Shown in pieces: positions 54,095 to 63,611 of a DNA stretch of 64,000 nt; within the stretch, counting starts at the first letter, position 1, and every line of letters starts with the position of its first letter. A model generated the notes under the pieces. That model did not search any database, had not been told where the DNA came from, and was given only the letters and a program-made list of their open reading frames with translations. The DNA comes from Fodinicurvata fenggangensis DSM 21160. GTDB taxonomy: Bacteria > Pseudomonadota > Alphaproteobacteria > Kiloniellales > DSM-21159. The stretch is from the NCBI RefSeq assembly GCF_000686045.1, contig NZ_JMLV01000011.1:62001-126000 (forward strand), given 5' to 3'. A program made the translations under genes and the position numbers.

Positions 54095-55462
54095 ATGTCG
54101 AAATCCAAGGATTCCATGAAGGTAACGAGGCGCTCCGTCCTCGCCGGCACGGCCGCCACCACGGGCGCCCTGATGTTCGGCGGCGTGGCACCCCTGCACT
54201 TTATTCGTAATGCCCACGCCCAGGAATTCCCGGGCGACCCCGGAAACAACAGCAGCATCGTTCTCGGTTTCAACGTGCCGCAGACCGGTCCCTATTCCGA
54301 CGAGGGCGCCGACGAGCTGCGCGCCTATGAACTGGCCGTCAAGCACCTGAACGGCGAGGGCGATGGCGGCATGCTCAACACCATGCAGCCCTCTGAACTG
54401 CAGGGGAACGGCATCCTGGGCAAGAAGGTCGAGTACGTGACCGGTGACACCCAGACCAAGTCCGATGCCGCACGCTCCTCGGCCCGTCGCATGATCGAAC
54501 GCGACAACGTGGCCATGGTGACCGGCGGCTCCTCGTCCGGTGTGGCCATTGCGGTGCAGAGCCTCTGCCAGGAGATGGGCGTCATCTTCATGGCCGGCCT
54601 GACCCACTCCAACGACACCACTGGTAAGGACAAGCGGCGCTACGGCTTCCGCCACTTCTTCAATGCCTACATGTCCGGCCAGGCGCTGGCGCCGATCCTC
54701 GAGGACGAGTACGGCAACGACCGCAAGGCTTACCACCTGACGGCCGACTACACCTGGGGCTGGACCCAGGAGGAATCGATCCGGGACGCCACCGAGAACA
54801 TCGGCTGGGAGACCGTGGAGACGGTCAAGACCCCGGTGGGTGCCGGCGACTTCTCGCAGTACCTGACGCCGGTCCAGGACTCAGATGCCGACGTGCTGAT
54901 CCTGAACCACTACGGCAACGACATGGTGAACTCCCTGACCCAGGCGGTGCAGTTCGGCATGAAGGAGCGCGTGGCCAACGGCAAGGACTTCGCCATCGTG
55001 GTGCCACTCTATTCCCGCCTGATGGCACAGGGTGCCGGTGAAGCGGCCAAGGGCATTTTGGGCACCTCCAACTGGCACTGGTCGCTGCAGGACGAAGGCT
55101 CCCAGGCCTTCGTCAAGTCCTTCGGCCAGGAATACGGCTTCCCGCCGTCCCAGGCAGCGCACACCTGCTACGTGCAGACGCTGCTTTATGCCAATGCCTG
55201 CGAGATGGCCGGCACCTTTGCACCGTGGGAGGTCATCCGCTCACTGGAAGGCTTCGAGTTCGACGGCATGGGCAATGGACCCACGCTGTATCGCGCCGAG
55301 GACCATCAGTGCTTCAAGGATGTCCTGGTGGTGCGTGGTAAGGCAAACCCCGAGAGCGAGTTCGACATCCTCGAGGTCGTTCAGCAGGTTCCGCGTTCGC
55401 AGGTCGAGTATCCCGCCGACAAGTGGGGCGGCGAGCTCGGCCCCTACAAGCCGGGCGAGTAA
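54095..55462 (+). CDS. Amide/urea-type ABC substrate-binding protein
   Basis: A 455-residue exported protein with a twin-arginine leader (VTRRSVLAGTAATTGALMFG). The mature part has IVLGFNVPQTGPYSDEGADELRAYELAVKHLN, TGGSSSGVAIAVQSLCQEMGVIFMAGLTHSND, YHLTADYTWGWTQE and FGQEYGFPPSQAAHTCYVQTLLYANAC. Length and the long insert near residues 85-110 set it apart from leucine binders and fit the Peripla_BP_5 amide/urea branch; the true ligand is unknown. The ATG has GGGAGGA ten bases upstream. A stable hairpin follows, then the two permeases. Confidence 0.88.
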   Translation: MSKSKDSMKVTRRSVLAGTAATTGALMFGGVAPLHFIRNAHAQEFPGDPGNNSSIVLGFNVPQTGPYSDEGADELRAYELAVKHLNGEGDGGMLNTMQPSELQGNGILGKKVEYVTGDTQTKSDAARSSARRMIERDNVAMVTGGSSSGVAIAVQSLCQEMGVIFMAGLTHSNDTTGKDKRRYGFRHFFNAYMSGQALAPILEDEYGNDRKAYHLTADYTWGWTQEESIRDATENIGWETVETVKTPVGAGDFSQYLTPVQDSDADVLILNHYGNDMVNSLTQAVQFGMKERVANGKDFAIVVPLYSRLMAQGAGEAAKGILGTSNWHWSLQDEGSQAFVKSFGQEYGFPPSQAAHTCYVQTLLYANACEMAGTFAPWEVIRSLEGFEFDGMGNGPTLYRAEDHQCFKDVLVVRGKANPESEFDILEVVQQVPRSQVEYPADKWGGELGPYKPGE

Positions 55463-55476
55463 CGCACTCGGCAGCG

Positions 55477-55505
55477 TGCGGGGAGTGCTCCTGGCACTCC
55501 CCGCA
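55477..55505 (+). terminator. Intra-operon hairpin after the binding-protein gene
   Basis: TGCGGGGAGTG (55477-55487) and CACTCCCCGCA (55495-55505) pair perfectly around CTCCTGG. There is no T-run. Such hairpins behind binding-protein genes protect the upstream mRNA or allow partial termination, which gives more binding protein than membrane subunits; this is inferred here. Confidence 0.7.
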
Positions 55506-55551
55506 ACGCGTTTTCCAACCCTACAGTCTGTTCAAATTGCGCGGTTGACCC

Positions 55552-56568
55552 ATGGACGCGATACTTCTTCAGATCATGAACGGTCTGGACAAGGGCGGGG
55601 CTTATGCCCTCATAGCACTTGGCCTAACCCTCGTGTTCGGCACGCTCGGCGTGGTGAATTTTGCCCACGGCGCCCTCTTCATGCTGGGCGCCTTCGTTGC
55701 GGTGACTCTCAACAAGCTCCTGAGCCTTTCGGTCAGGGTGAAGGACGAGTCCGTAACGATGTTCGATGCCTACAAGGAAACGCCCTACCTAGAGCTCTGG
55801 TTCGGTGATGTGGGCAGCCAGGTCATCAACTGGTCGGTTCCGCTGTCCATATTGATCGCGATCCCGCTGATGCTGCTTATCGGCGTGGTCATGGAGCGTG
55901 GCCTGATTCGCCACTTCTACCGGCGCTCTCACGCCGAACAGATCCTGGTCACCTTCGGCCTAGCTATTGTTCTGCAGGAGATTCTCAAGCTCATGTTCGG
56001 GGCCAACCCGATTCCGCAGTCAACGCCGGACGTCATTTCCGGATCGGCAGACCTGAGCATGATCTTCGGGATCGGCGAAACCATTTCCTATCCCTGGTGG
56101 CGCCTGATCTACCTGCTCTTTTCACTGATCGTCATCGGCCTGGTCTTCTCTTTCCTGCACTTCACCACCTACGGCATGGTGGTGCGGGCCGGCATGGCCG
56201 ACCGCGAAACCGTGGAACTGTTGGGCATCAACATCGAGAAGCGCTTCACGATCGTCTTCGGAATCGCCGCCATTGTCGCCGGTCTTGCCGGCGTGATGTA
56301 CACACCCATCCTGCCTCCGGACTATCACATGGGCATGGAGTTCCTGGTGATTTCCTTCGTGGTTGTCGTGGTCGGCGGCATGGGCTCCCTGCCCGGGGCC
56401 GTGGCAGCCGGCTTCCTGCTGGGGCTGCTGCATTCCTTCGCCTCGATGACCGCGGTGAAGGATATCTTCCCGGGCATCGACCAGATCATCATCTACCTTG
56501 TAGCCGTCGTGATCCTTCTGACCCGTCCGCGTGGCCTGTTGGGACGGCGTGGCGTGATGGAGAGCTGA
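55552..56568 (+). CDS. livH: LivH-type ABC permease (second system)
   Basis: A 338-residue membrane protein: LDKGGAYALIALGLTLVFGTLGVVNFAHGALFMLGAF carries the LivH signature (VVNFAHGALFMLGAF), and VVGGMGSLPGAVAAGFLLGLL plus LTRPRGLLGRRG end it. It is about 50 residues longer than livH at 1995, owing to an inserted stretch near residues 60-95. It begins 89 bases after the binding-protein gene and is followed after three bases by livM. Confidence 0.93.
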   Translation: MDAILLQIMNGLDKGGAYALIALGLTLVFGTLGVVNFAHGALFMLGAFVAVTLNKLLSLSVRVKDESVTMFDAYKETPYLELWFGDVGSQVINWSVPLSILIAIPLMLLIGVVMERGLIRHFYRRSHAEQILVTFGLAIVLQEILKLMFGANPIPQSTPDVISGSADLSMIFGIGETISYPWWRLIYLLFSLIVIGLVFSFLHFTTYGMVVRAGMADRETVELLGINIEKRFTIVFGIAAIVAGLAGVMYTPILPPDYHMGMEFLVISFVVVVVGGMGSLPGAVAAGFLLGLLHSFASMTAVKDIFPGIDQIIIYLVAVVILLTRPRGLLGRRGVMES

Positions 56569-56571
56569 ACA

Positions 56572-57735
56572 ATGATAAATGCAAACTTGGCCTCTCCCCG
56601 ACAGGACCTGATCTACATGCTGGTCTTCTCGGCCGTCATCCTGACCATGCCGCTCTGGCTGCAACCCTTCGGGGCGGCCTATCCGGGGCTGTTACAGAAG
56701 TTCATGATCTTCGGCATCCTGGCCATCGGCTACAACCTGCTGTTCGGCCTGACAGGCTACCTGTCCTTCGGGCATGCCGCCTTCCTGGGTATCGGCTCCT
56801 ATGCCGCCGTCTGGTCGTTCAAACTGCTGTCCATGAACGTGATCCCGGCGATCATCTTCGGCACAGTGATGTCCGGACTCTTTGCGGTGGTGGTCGGCTA
56901 CGTCTGCCTGCGCCGGGCCGGCATCTATTTCGCCATCCTGACTCTGGCCTTCGCCCAGATGGCCTATAACCTGGCCTATTCCGTGCTGACTCCGATCACC
57001 AACGGTGAAACCGGTCTGCAGCTCAGCCAGCAGGATCCGCGCATCCTCGATCGCATGTTCGGAATCGAGGCCACCAGTTCCCTGCCGTTTCCCAACCTCT
57101 TCGGGATCACCTCGGCCGGTTTCTACGGGTTCTACATCTGTGCAGCCGTGATGATCATCGTCTTCTTCATCGCGCTCAGGATCTTCCGCTCGTCCTTCGG
57201 ACTGAAGCTGCGGGCCATCAAGTCCAATCAGACACGGATGAGCTACACCGGATACAACACACGTCCCTTCCTGATGACGACCTTCGTGATCTCGGGGATG
57301 TATGCCGGGCTGGCCGGCTCGTTGATGGCGGTCACAGATCCCCTGGCCGGCGCCGAACGCATGCAGTGGACAGCCTCTGGCGAGGTGGTCCTGATGACCA
57401 TTCTTGGCGGTGCCGGCACCCTGATCGGCCCCCTTCTCGGCGCAGGCATCATCAAGTACTTCGAGAATATCTTCTCGGCTTTCAACGAGAATATGCTGAT
57501 GGACGCCTTCTCTTTCCTGCCCGACTGGATGGCCGAGGGTGTGGCCGCTTTCCTGGGCCTCTTCGTGGGCGATGGCTGGCACCTGACCCTGGGTCTGGTC
57601 TTCATGCTGATCGTCATCTTCCTGCCTGGCGGCATGATGGAAGGACTGCAACGCATCTGGAAGCTGATCCGCCATGGCCGGCACAAACGCGATCACCAGT
57701 CGAAGTCACAGCAAGCTTCGGCAGAGGAGGCCTGA
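56572..57735 (+). CDS. livM: LivM-type ABC permease (second system)
   Basis: A 387-residue polytopic protein with the LivM signature [27 protein letters not shown] (core [15 protein letters not shown]), [24 protein letters not shown] as the cytoplasmic loop and [18 protein letters not shown] near the end. The C-terminal tail ([21 protein letters not shown]) is charged and probably disordered. It pairs with the LivH subunit three bases upstream; the ATPase gene starts three bases after it. Confidence 0.93.
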   Translation: MINANLASPRQDLIYMLVFSAVILTMPLWLQPFGAAYPGLLQKFMIFGILAIGYNLLFGLTGYLSFGHAAFLGIGSYAAVWSFKLLSMNVIPAIIFGTVMSGLFAVVVGYVCLRRAGIYFAILTLAFAQMAYNLAYSVLTPITNGETGLQLSQQDPRILDRMFGIEATSSLPFPNLFGITSAGFYGFYICAAVMIIVFFIALRIFRSSFGLKLRAIKSNQTRMSYTGYNTRPFLMTTFVISGMYAGLAGSLMAVTDPLAGAERMQWTASGEVVLMTILGGAGTLIGPLLGAGIIKYFENIFSAFNENMLMDAFSFLPDWMAEGVAAFLGLFVGDGWHLTLGLVFMLIVIFLPGGMMEGLQRIWKLIRHGRHKRDHQSKSQQASAEEA

Positions 57736-57738
57736 CCC

Positions 57739-58500
57739 ATGAGTAAAGTCGTTCTGGATGTATCCGATGTCGACAAGAAATTCGGTGGTCTCCGCGCACT
57801 CAGCGACATCAATCTGCAGATTGAGGAGGGCACGGTGAACGCCATCATCGGGCCCAATGGGGCGGGGAAATCCACCCTGCTGAACGTTATCGTCGGACGC
57901 CTGCCTCCGAGCCGAGGCCACGTGAAGTTCAACGGGCAGGAACTGACCGGCAAGCGCCCCTATGAAATCAACCAGATGGGGGTGGCCCGCGTCTTCCAGA
58001 CTCCGGAGATCTTCCCTGACCTCACACTGCTGCAGAATGCCATGGTCCCGGCACTGGCCAAGCGCGACGGCCAGTTCAACATGAGCATCCTCAAGAGCCT
58101 CTATCACGAAGCGGAACTTCGTGAGGATGCCGAGCAGATGCTGAAAGACCTGGGACTGATCGAGCACAAGGACCAGCTGGCCAAGTCCATGTCGCGGGGG
58201 GACAAGCGGCGCCTGGAACTGGCCATGTGCCTGGTCCAGCACCCCAAGCTTGTGCTGCTGGACGAACCCACGGCCGGCATGTCGCGGCATGACACCAACC
58301 GCACCATCGACCTGCTGAAAAGCATCAAGGAACAGGGCATGACCAAGGTCATCATCGAACACGACATGCATGTTGTGTTCAGCCTGGCCGACCGGATCAG
58401 CGTGCTGGCTCAGGGCGCCATTATCGCGCAAGGCACCCCCGAGGAAGTCCGCAACGACCCCAAGGTCAAGGAAGCCTATCTGGGAGGAGAGCAGCTATGA
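57739..58500 (+). CDS. livG: LivG-type ABC ATPase (second system)
   Basis: A 253-residue ATPase with Walker A GPNGAGKST, Q-loop GVARVFQTPEIFPDLTLLQN, a divergent signature MSRGDKRRLELAMCL in place of LSGGQ, Walker B LVLLDEPTAGMS and H-loop VIIEHDMHVVF. The SRGDKRRLE form is frequent in amide-type transporters. GGAGG lies ten bases before ATG 57739. It overlaps livF by four bases. Confidence 0.93.
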   Translation: MSKVVLDVSDVDKKFGGLRALSDINLQIEEGTVNAIIGPNGAGKSTLLNVIVGRLPPSRGHVKFNGQELTGKRPYEINQMGVARVFQTPEIFPDLTLLQNAMVPALAKRDGQFNMSILKSLYHEAELREDAEQMLKDLGLIEHKDQLAKSMSRGDKRRLELAMCLVQHPKLVLLDEPTAGMSRHDTNRTIDLLKSIKEQGMTKVIIEHDMHVVFSLADRISVLAQGAIIAQGTPEEVRNDPKVKEAYLGGEQL

Positions 58501-59255
58501 GCACGGTAAAGGTGCCCACCAGCAAGCCTGTCACCGCAAGCGGCTCGGCGCCGGCCTTTTTCTCGGCCTGGGATGTCCATGCCTACTACGGCGAGAGCTA
58601 TATCGTGCAAGGGATCAACATCGACGTCCGGGAAGGTGAGATCGTTGCACTCCTGGGCCGCAACGGCGCAGGCAAGACCTCGACCCTGCGCACCCTGGCC
58701 CGCATGGATGATCCGGAATTGCATGGCGGAGAAATCTGGCTGGACCACCAACCCTTGCACGAGATGAAATCCTGGCAGGCTGCGCGTCTGGGGCTGCAGC
58801 TGGTCCTCGAGGACCGTCGCATCCTGCCCGGCCTCACGGTCGAGCAAAATCTGGAGCTTGCCCAGATTGCGAAGCCTCACGGCTGGACCATCGAGCGTAT
58901 CTACGAGCTTTTTCCCAGGTTGGGCGAACGCAAGGAGCAGGAAGCGACAACCCTGTCCGGCGGTGAACAGCAGATGCTGGCCATCGGTCGCGCCTTGGCG
59001 CGGGATATCAAGCTCCTGCTTCTCGATGAGCCTTACGAAGGCCTGGCGCCCGTCATTGTCCAGGAGATCGAAAAAACCCTTCAGAACGTGAAGGCCCTGG
59101 GCATCACAACCATTATCGTGGAACAGAATGCCATTGCGGCCCTGAAACTGGCCGACCGTGCCATCATCATGGACAACGGCCAGATCGTTTTCGACGGAAG
59201 CTCTCAGGAAGTCCTGGATAATCAGGAACTGCGTGACCAGTACTTGGCCATATAG
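58497..59255 (+). CDS. livF: LivF-type ABC ATPase (second system)
   Basis: A 252-residue ATPase: Walker A GRNGAGKTS, LQLVLEDRRILPGLTVEQNL (EDRRIFPxLTV is the family Q-loop form), signature LSGGEQQMLAIGRAL, Walker B KLLLLDEPYEGLAP and TIIVEQNAIAAL. An N-terminal extension of about 20 residues precedes the usual start. ATGA overlap with livG. It ends the operon and is followed by a terminator 44 bases on. Confidence 0.93.
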   Translation: MSTVKVPTSKPVTASGSAPAFFSAWDVHAYYGESYIVQGINIDVREGEIVALLGRNGAGKTSTLRTLARMDDPELHGGEIWLDHQPLHEMKSWQAARLGLQLVLEDRRILPGLTVEQNLELAQIAKPHGWTIERIYELFPRLGERKEQEATTLSGGEQQMLAIGRALARDIKLLLLDEPYEGLAPVIVQEIEKTLQNVKALGITTIIVEQNAIAALKLADRAIIMDNGQIVFDGSSQEVLDNQELRDQYLAI

Positions 59256-59298
59256 GCAGTTTCCCATAAGCGAGTCCATCTCGGACTCATCCCAACTG

Positions 59299-59327
59299 AA
59301 ACCCCGGCCATTCGCCGGGGTTTTTTT
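59299..59327 (+). terminator. Rho-independent terminator of the second ABC operon
   Basis: AAACCCCGGC and GCCGGGGTTT pair around CATTC and run into seven T. A small hairpin GAGTCC-ATCTC-GGACTC (59272-59288) precedes it. Confidence 0.93.
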
Positions 59328-59450
59328 GCTTCCCCCTCAAAACAAACGGGGCATCATGAACCTTGCCCAGGCATGTTATCGTGCCGAGGGCCTCGTCTTT
59401 GCGAGAGCAGGATCGCCAACGTCCGCAAGGAACAGGAAAACAGGGGAAAT

Positions 59451-61979
59451 ATGGAAATGCGCAAAACACTGCTCGCCGCCACAGTAGGGTTTCTGGCCGC
59501 GGCACCGGCCTTGGCTGCCGAGGATGTCATGGTGGTGTTCGATGGCTCGAATTCCATGTGGGGACAGATCGATGGCACCGCCAAGATCGAGATTGCCCGA
59601 GAGGCCATGGACAGCCTGATGGGAGACTGGACCGAAGGCACCAACGTCGGTCTGATGGCCTATGGGCATCGACGGGAAGCGGATTGCAAGGACATCGAAA
59701 CGCTGATCGAACCCGGTCCCTATGAGCGCGAGTCCTTCTTCTCGAAGATCCAGGGCATTACGCCGCGCGGCAAGACCCCGCTGACCGATTCCATCGAGCA
59801 GGCCGCAGAAACCCTGGCCTACCGCGACAATCCGGCAACCCTGGTCGTGATCACGGATGGCATTGAAACCTGCCGTCGCGACCCCTGTGCCCTGGCCGAG
59901 GACCTGGAGCGCATGGGCGTCGGCTTCACAGCCCATGTGGTGGGCTTCGACCTGAAAGACGAGGAACAGGACGCCGTCGCCTGCATCGCCGAACGCACGG
60001 GCGGCCGTTTCCTTCCGGCCGGAGATGCCTCGGAACTCGGTACGGCCTTGAGCGAGGTGGGTGCAACCGTGGCCAAGGAGCCGGAGCCGGAACCTGAGCC
60101 GGCCCCCGAAGTCGAGTTGACCGTGCCTGAAACCGCGGACAGCGGCGCGAGCCTGCCCGTCAGCTGGCAAGCGGAAACGCAACAGCCCAAGGACTACATC
60201 ACAATCGTGCCCGCAGGCGCCGAAAAGGGCAGCTACACCAACTACTTCCGCGTCAAGGAGGAGAATGAGGGCAGCCTTCGTGCTCCCGGTGAAACGGGGT
60301 TGTTCGAGGTTCGCTATGTCCGCGACGAGGACGACAGCACACTTGCATCTGCTGAAATCGAGATCACCGATCCCGAAGTGACCGTCAGTGCACCGGAATC
60401 GGCCATCACAGGTGAGGCCTTTTCCGTCTCCTGGACAGGAAATGTTCACCCCAAGGATTACGTGACAATCGTATCCATGGGGGCCGAGGAGGGTGCCTAC
60501 ACTGACTATACCCGTGTGAAGGAAGACAGCGAGGGACAACTTCAGGCGCCCGCCGAGACGGGCGTCTATGAAGTTCGCTATGTCCTGGACGAAGGCGACC
60601 GTACCCTGGCGTCCGCCGAGATCGAGATCACCGAGCCAGATGTCACGGTGTCCGCTCCGGAGAAAGCCACTGCCGGCGCCACCTTCGAGATCAGTTGGAC
60701 GGGCAACGTACATCCCCGGGATTATGTCACCATCGTCCCCATGGGCGCCGAGAATGACGAATATATGGACTATGTCCGCGTCAAGGACGTCAACGAAGGC
60801 AAGCTCCAGGCACCGGCCGAGACCGGGCTTTATGAAGTCCGCTATATCCTGCGCGAGGGAAGGAAACCGCTCGCTTCGGCCGAAATCGAGATCACGGAAC
60901 CCGAAGCCACGGTAACGGCCCCGGAGAACGCTACGGCCGGCAGCACCTTTTCCGTCAGCTGGACGGGCAACGTGCATCCTCGGGATTACGTCACCATCGT
61001 CCCCATGGGCGCCGAGAATGACGAATATATGGACTATGTCCGCGTCCAGGACGGCAACGAAGGTAAGCTTCAGGCACCGGCCGAGACCGGGCTCTACGAA
61101 GTCCGTTATATCCTGCGCGAGGGAAGGAAGCCGCTCGCTTCGGCCGAAATCGAGATCACGGAACCCGAAGCCACGGTAAGCGCCCCGGAAAGTGCGATCG
61201 TCGGCTCCAGCTTCCCGGTCAGTTGGACGGGCAATGTGCATCCACGCGATTACGTCACCATCGTCCCTATGGGCGCCGAGGATGACGAATATATGGACTA
61301 TGTCCGCGTCAATGATGACAACGAAGGAAAGCTCCAGGCACCGGCCGAGACCGGACTCTATGAAGTTCGCTATATCCTGAACGAGGGAAGGCAGCCACTC
61401 GCCTCGACCGAAATCGAGATTGTCGAAGCCGGTATGGAACTGAGCGGCCCGGATACTATCCGGGCCGGCGACGAAATCACTGTTAGCTGGTCGGGAACAG
61501 TGCCGCATCCGCGCGATTACGTCACCATCGTCCCCATGGGCGCCGAGGAAGGCTCCTACGGTGAATATGAACGCGTTCAGTCCAAGGACGAGGCCAAACT
61601 CCCGGCACCTGCCGAGACCGGCATGTACGAAATCCGCTACATCCTCAACGAAGGCAAACGGACCCTCGCTCGACACATGCTCGAAGTGGTGGATGAAACG
61701 GCCGCTCTGGATACCGGCGGATCGCTGGAGGTTCCGGAAACGGCAAGCGCTGGCGAGACCATCAAAGTCTCCTGGTCGGCGGACACCGAAAGCGGGGACC
61801 AGCGCATCGCTTTGGCCCAGGCCGACCAGGCCGACTTCACCTGGATCGAGGTTCAATCTGCTTCGGACGGTCCCCCGCTGAGCTTCACCCTGCCCGAAGA
61901 AGCGGGGCAGTACGAATTCCGCCTGCTCGACATACCGGGCCGGAAAGTACTGAGCCGGGCCATCGTCGAAGTCCAATAA
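59451..61979 (+). CDS. Exported vWA protein with seven Ig-like repeats (locus 2)
   Basis: An 843-residue protein: signal peptide (RKTLLAATVGFLAAAPALAAE), a vWA domain (about 26-205) with MIDAS VVFDGSNSMWG (Asp31), GKTPLTDSI and VITDGIETCR, a Pro-Glu linker (EPEPEPEPAPE), then repeats of 88 residues from about 221 to the end. Each repeat has a core like VSWTGNVHPRDYVTIVPMGA, the marker EVRYIL and the closer LASAEIEI. The last is degenerate. DGSNSMW differs from DGSGSMW of the locus 1 protein, but the two vWA domains are clearly related. ATG 59451 follows AGGGGAAA. It may be a secreted or surface adhesion-type protein (inference). Confidence 0.88.
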   Translation: MEMRKTLLAATVGFLAAAPALAAEDVMVVFDGSNSMWGQIDGTAKIEIAREAMDSLMGDWTEGTNVGLMAYGHRREADCKDIETLIEPGPYERESFFSKIQGITPRGKTPLTDSIEQAAETLAYRDNPATLVVITDGIETCRRDPCALAEDLERMGVGFTAHVVGFDLKDEEQDAVACIAERTGGRFLPAGDASELGTALSEVGATVAKEPEPEPEPAPEVELTVPETADSGASLPVSWQAETQQPKDYITIVPAGAEKGSYTNYFRVKEENEGSLRAPGETGLFEVRYVRDEDDSTLASAEIEITDPEVTVSAPESAITGEAFSVSWTGNVHPKDYVTIVSMGAEEGAYTDYTRVKEDSEGQLQAPAETGVYEVRYVLDEGDRTLASAEIEITEPDVTVSAPEKATAGATFEISWTGNVHPRDYVTIVPMGAENDEYMDYVRVKDVNEGKLQAPAETGLYEVRYILREGRKPLASAEIEITEPEATVTAPENATAGSTFSVSWTGNVHPRDYVTIVPMGAENDEYMDYVRVQDGNEGKLQAPAETGLYEVRYILREGRKPLASAEIEITEPEATVSAPESAIVGSSFPVSWTGNVHPRDYVTIVPMGAEDDEYMDYVRVNDDNEGKLQAPAETGLYEVRYILNEGRQPLASTEIEIVEAGMELSGPDTIRAGDEITVSWSGTVPHPRDYVTIVPMGAEEGSYGEYERVQSKDEAKLPAPAETGMYEIRYILNEGKRTLARHMLEVVDETAALDTGGSLEVPETASAGETIKVSWSADTESGDQRIALAQADQADFTWIEVQSASDGPPLSFTLPEEAGQYEFRLLDIPGRKVLSRAIVEVQ
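60114..61718 (+). repeat. Tandem 264-bp coding repeats
   Basis: Repeat starts are regularly placed at about 60111, 60375, 60639, 60903, 61167 and 61431, exactly 264 bases apart where they can be fixed, with a seventh divergent unit from about 61719. Units beginning at 60639, 60903 and 61167 are nearly identical over long stretches (for example the codons for ENDEYMDYVRV and REGRKPLASAEIEITEPEA), suggesting recent expansion or gene conversion inside the gene. Confidence 0.85.
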
Positions 61980-62102
61980 GCCTGCCCACACTTGGCTGAC
62001 CGCTGCCCCGAACATGAAAGCCTCATGACGGGGTGGCCGGTCCGGCGCGGCCGGTCCGATCCCGAAACAACTCCCGAGTCTTTACAGCAAGAAGGAAAAG
62101 AC

Positions 62103-63611
62103 ATGCGCAAGAAACAACTGGCCTGCTGTCTGCCGCTCCTGGTTTTCACCACACCTGCAATCGCCGGAACGGAAGAGCCGGAGACCTGGCACCCGACCCA
62201 GGATTACTACCTGGAGAAGGTGGTCGCTTGTGAGGCCGGTGAGTTCACGACCAGTGAAAGCGCTGGCGCTGTCGTGCGCTACGAGGTGGTCGGGCAGGAA
62301 GAGCAGCTCTGCCGCCTGCGCTTCACTTACCTCCACAATCCGAATCCGCAGCTTGCGGAGAAACCGCTGACATTCCTTGTCGATCCCTCGGCCTCGGATC
62401 TGGAATCCGAGGTGAAGAACCAGTTGCGTGCCTGCCTGGAAGGCGGCGGGCCCGAAGGCAGCTGTCAAGGCGAACTCTACCAGGTTCTGGGCGGTTCCTC
62501 GGCCGAGGCCGCACAACAGGCCTCCACAGAGGGCCCCTTGCCTTGCGGACAGCCTGTAGAAGCCGAGGGCGCGCCGCTCTATCCCATGCCGAAAGGGGGC
62601 AAGTGGGGGTACGTCGACCGGGACGGCAACTGGGTCATAGAACCACAGTGGGAGCAGGTGGACGACTTCTCCGAAGGCCGGGCGGCCGTCGGCACCTGGC
62701 AGCGCTGGGGCATCATCGACCGCTCGGGCAGCCTCGTGCTGGACATCGAATACGAAAATCCCTCCTACACCACCCATGACGACAGACGCATTTCCTCCGC
62801 CCCGTTCGAACTGTTCTCGGAAGGCTGTGCCGCAGCCGAAATCTTCACCAGTGAAGCCGAGTATCTCTTCGTGGATCGTGACGGCGGCCTCCATCGCCCA
62901 TCACTTCCAAACGGAGAGGAACTGGCAGGACTGGGCAACTTCTCGGAAGGCCTGGCCTGGTTCTCCTGGAGCGAGGACCTGGAGTGGCACTACGGCTGGC
63001 TGGACAGCCAGGGTGAAGTCGCCATTCCGGCCGAATTCGCCGACGCCGGGGATTTCGTGAACGGAATGGCCCCTGCGGAATCGCAAAGGGGTGGTGCCGG
63101 CTTCATCGACCCCACCGGCCAACTCGTGCTGCCGCGCAAATGGACGTTGGAGTCCGCACGCGCCTTTTCCGAGGGCCTGGCACCGGTCTCCGTCGAGGCT
63201 TTCACCACGCTCTACATGAACCAGGAGGATTTCGCGATTGAACAGGTCCACGATCCGGAAACCGGCAAGAAAGTCGAAATCGAGATGGGCGGGGCATTCC
63301 AGAGTGGTCGGGCGCCGGTCAAGGTGAAGCTGGTGGAGGACAAGCGGTCCGTTTTGGCCTACATCGACAATCAGGGCCAGGTGGCCTTCGTGCCGGAGCG
63401 ACTGCCGGACCTTGCCCCTTGCCACAACGCACGCCTGCCCGAGTTCCATGGGGGCTTGCTGCGCCTGCTGGTGGCCGATGACGGAAAAAGCTGCGGAGAG
63501 GGCGCCTTTGGCCTCGGTCTGCCCAGCTATCCCGATGCCCATTACGTCTATCTGGATCCCGAGGGTCAGGTGGTGCTGCGTCAGGAGAAAACCGCAGGTG
63601 ACCAGGGCTGA
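62103..63611 (+). CDS. Exported WG-repeat protein (locus 2)
   Basis: A 502-residue protein with signal peptide (KKQLACCLPLLVFTTPAIAG), a Cys-containing N-terminal part of about 150 residues, then WG repeats: GKWGYVDRDGNWVIEPQWEQVDDFSEGRAAV, QRWGIIDRSGSLV, YGWLDSQGEVAIPAEF, AGFIDPTGQLVLPRKW. Repeat order and phrases (YVDRxGxWxIxPQW, WGIIDRSGS, LPRKxxL) match the locus 1 protein at 35673, but the C-terminal non-repeat part of that protein is absent here. ATG 62103 has AAGGAAAAG upstream. It follows the vWA gene by 123 bases on the same strand. Confidence 0.87.
   Translation: MRKKQLACCLPLLVFTTPAIAGTEEPETWHPTQDYYLEKVVACEAGEFTTSESAGAVVRYEVVGQEEQLCRLRFTYLHNPNPQLAEKPLTFLVDPSASDLESEVKNQLRACLEGGGPEGSCQGELYQVLGGSSAEAAQQASTEGPLPCGQPVEAEGAPLYPMPKGGKWGYVDRDGNWVIEPQWEQVDDFSEGRAAVGTWQRWGIIDRSGSLVLDIEYENPSYTTHDDRRISSAPFELFSEGCAAAEIFTSEAEYLFVDRDGGLHRPSLPNGEELAGLGNFSEGLAWFSWSEDLEWHYGWLDSQGEVAIPAEFADAGDFVNGMAPAESQRGGAGFIDPTGQLVLPRKWTLESARAFSEGLAPVSVEAFTTLYMNQEDFAIEQVHDPETGKKVEIEMGGAFQSGRAPVKVKLVEDKRSVLAYIDNQGQVAFVPERLPDLAPCHNARLPEFHGGLLRLLVADDGKSCGEGAFGLGLPSYPDAHYVYLDPEGQVVLRQEKTAGDQG

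Noticed and set aside
60114-61718. Regular repeats as a possible CRISPR-like or other non-coding array
   Set aside because: Period is 264 bases, in frame, without spacers, and encodes a conserved domain.
59376-62015. 879-codon minus-strand frame
   Set aside because: Antisense of the repeat-rich vWA gene; its apparent repeats mirror the coding repeats.
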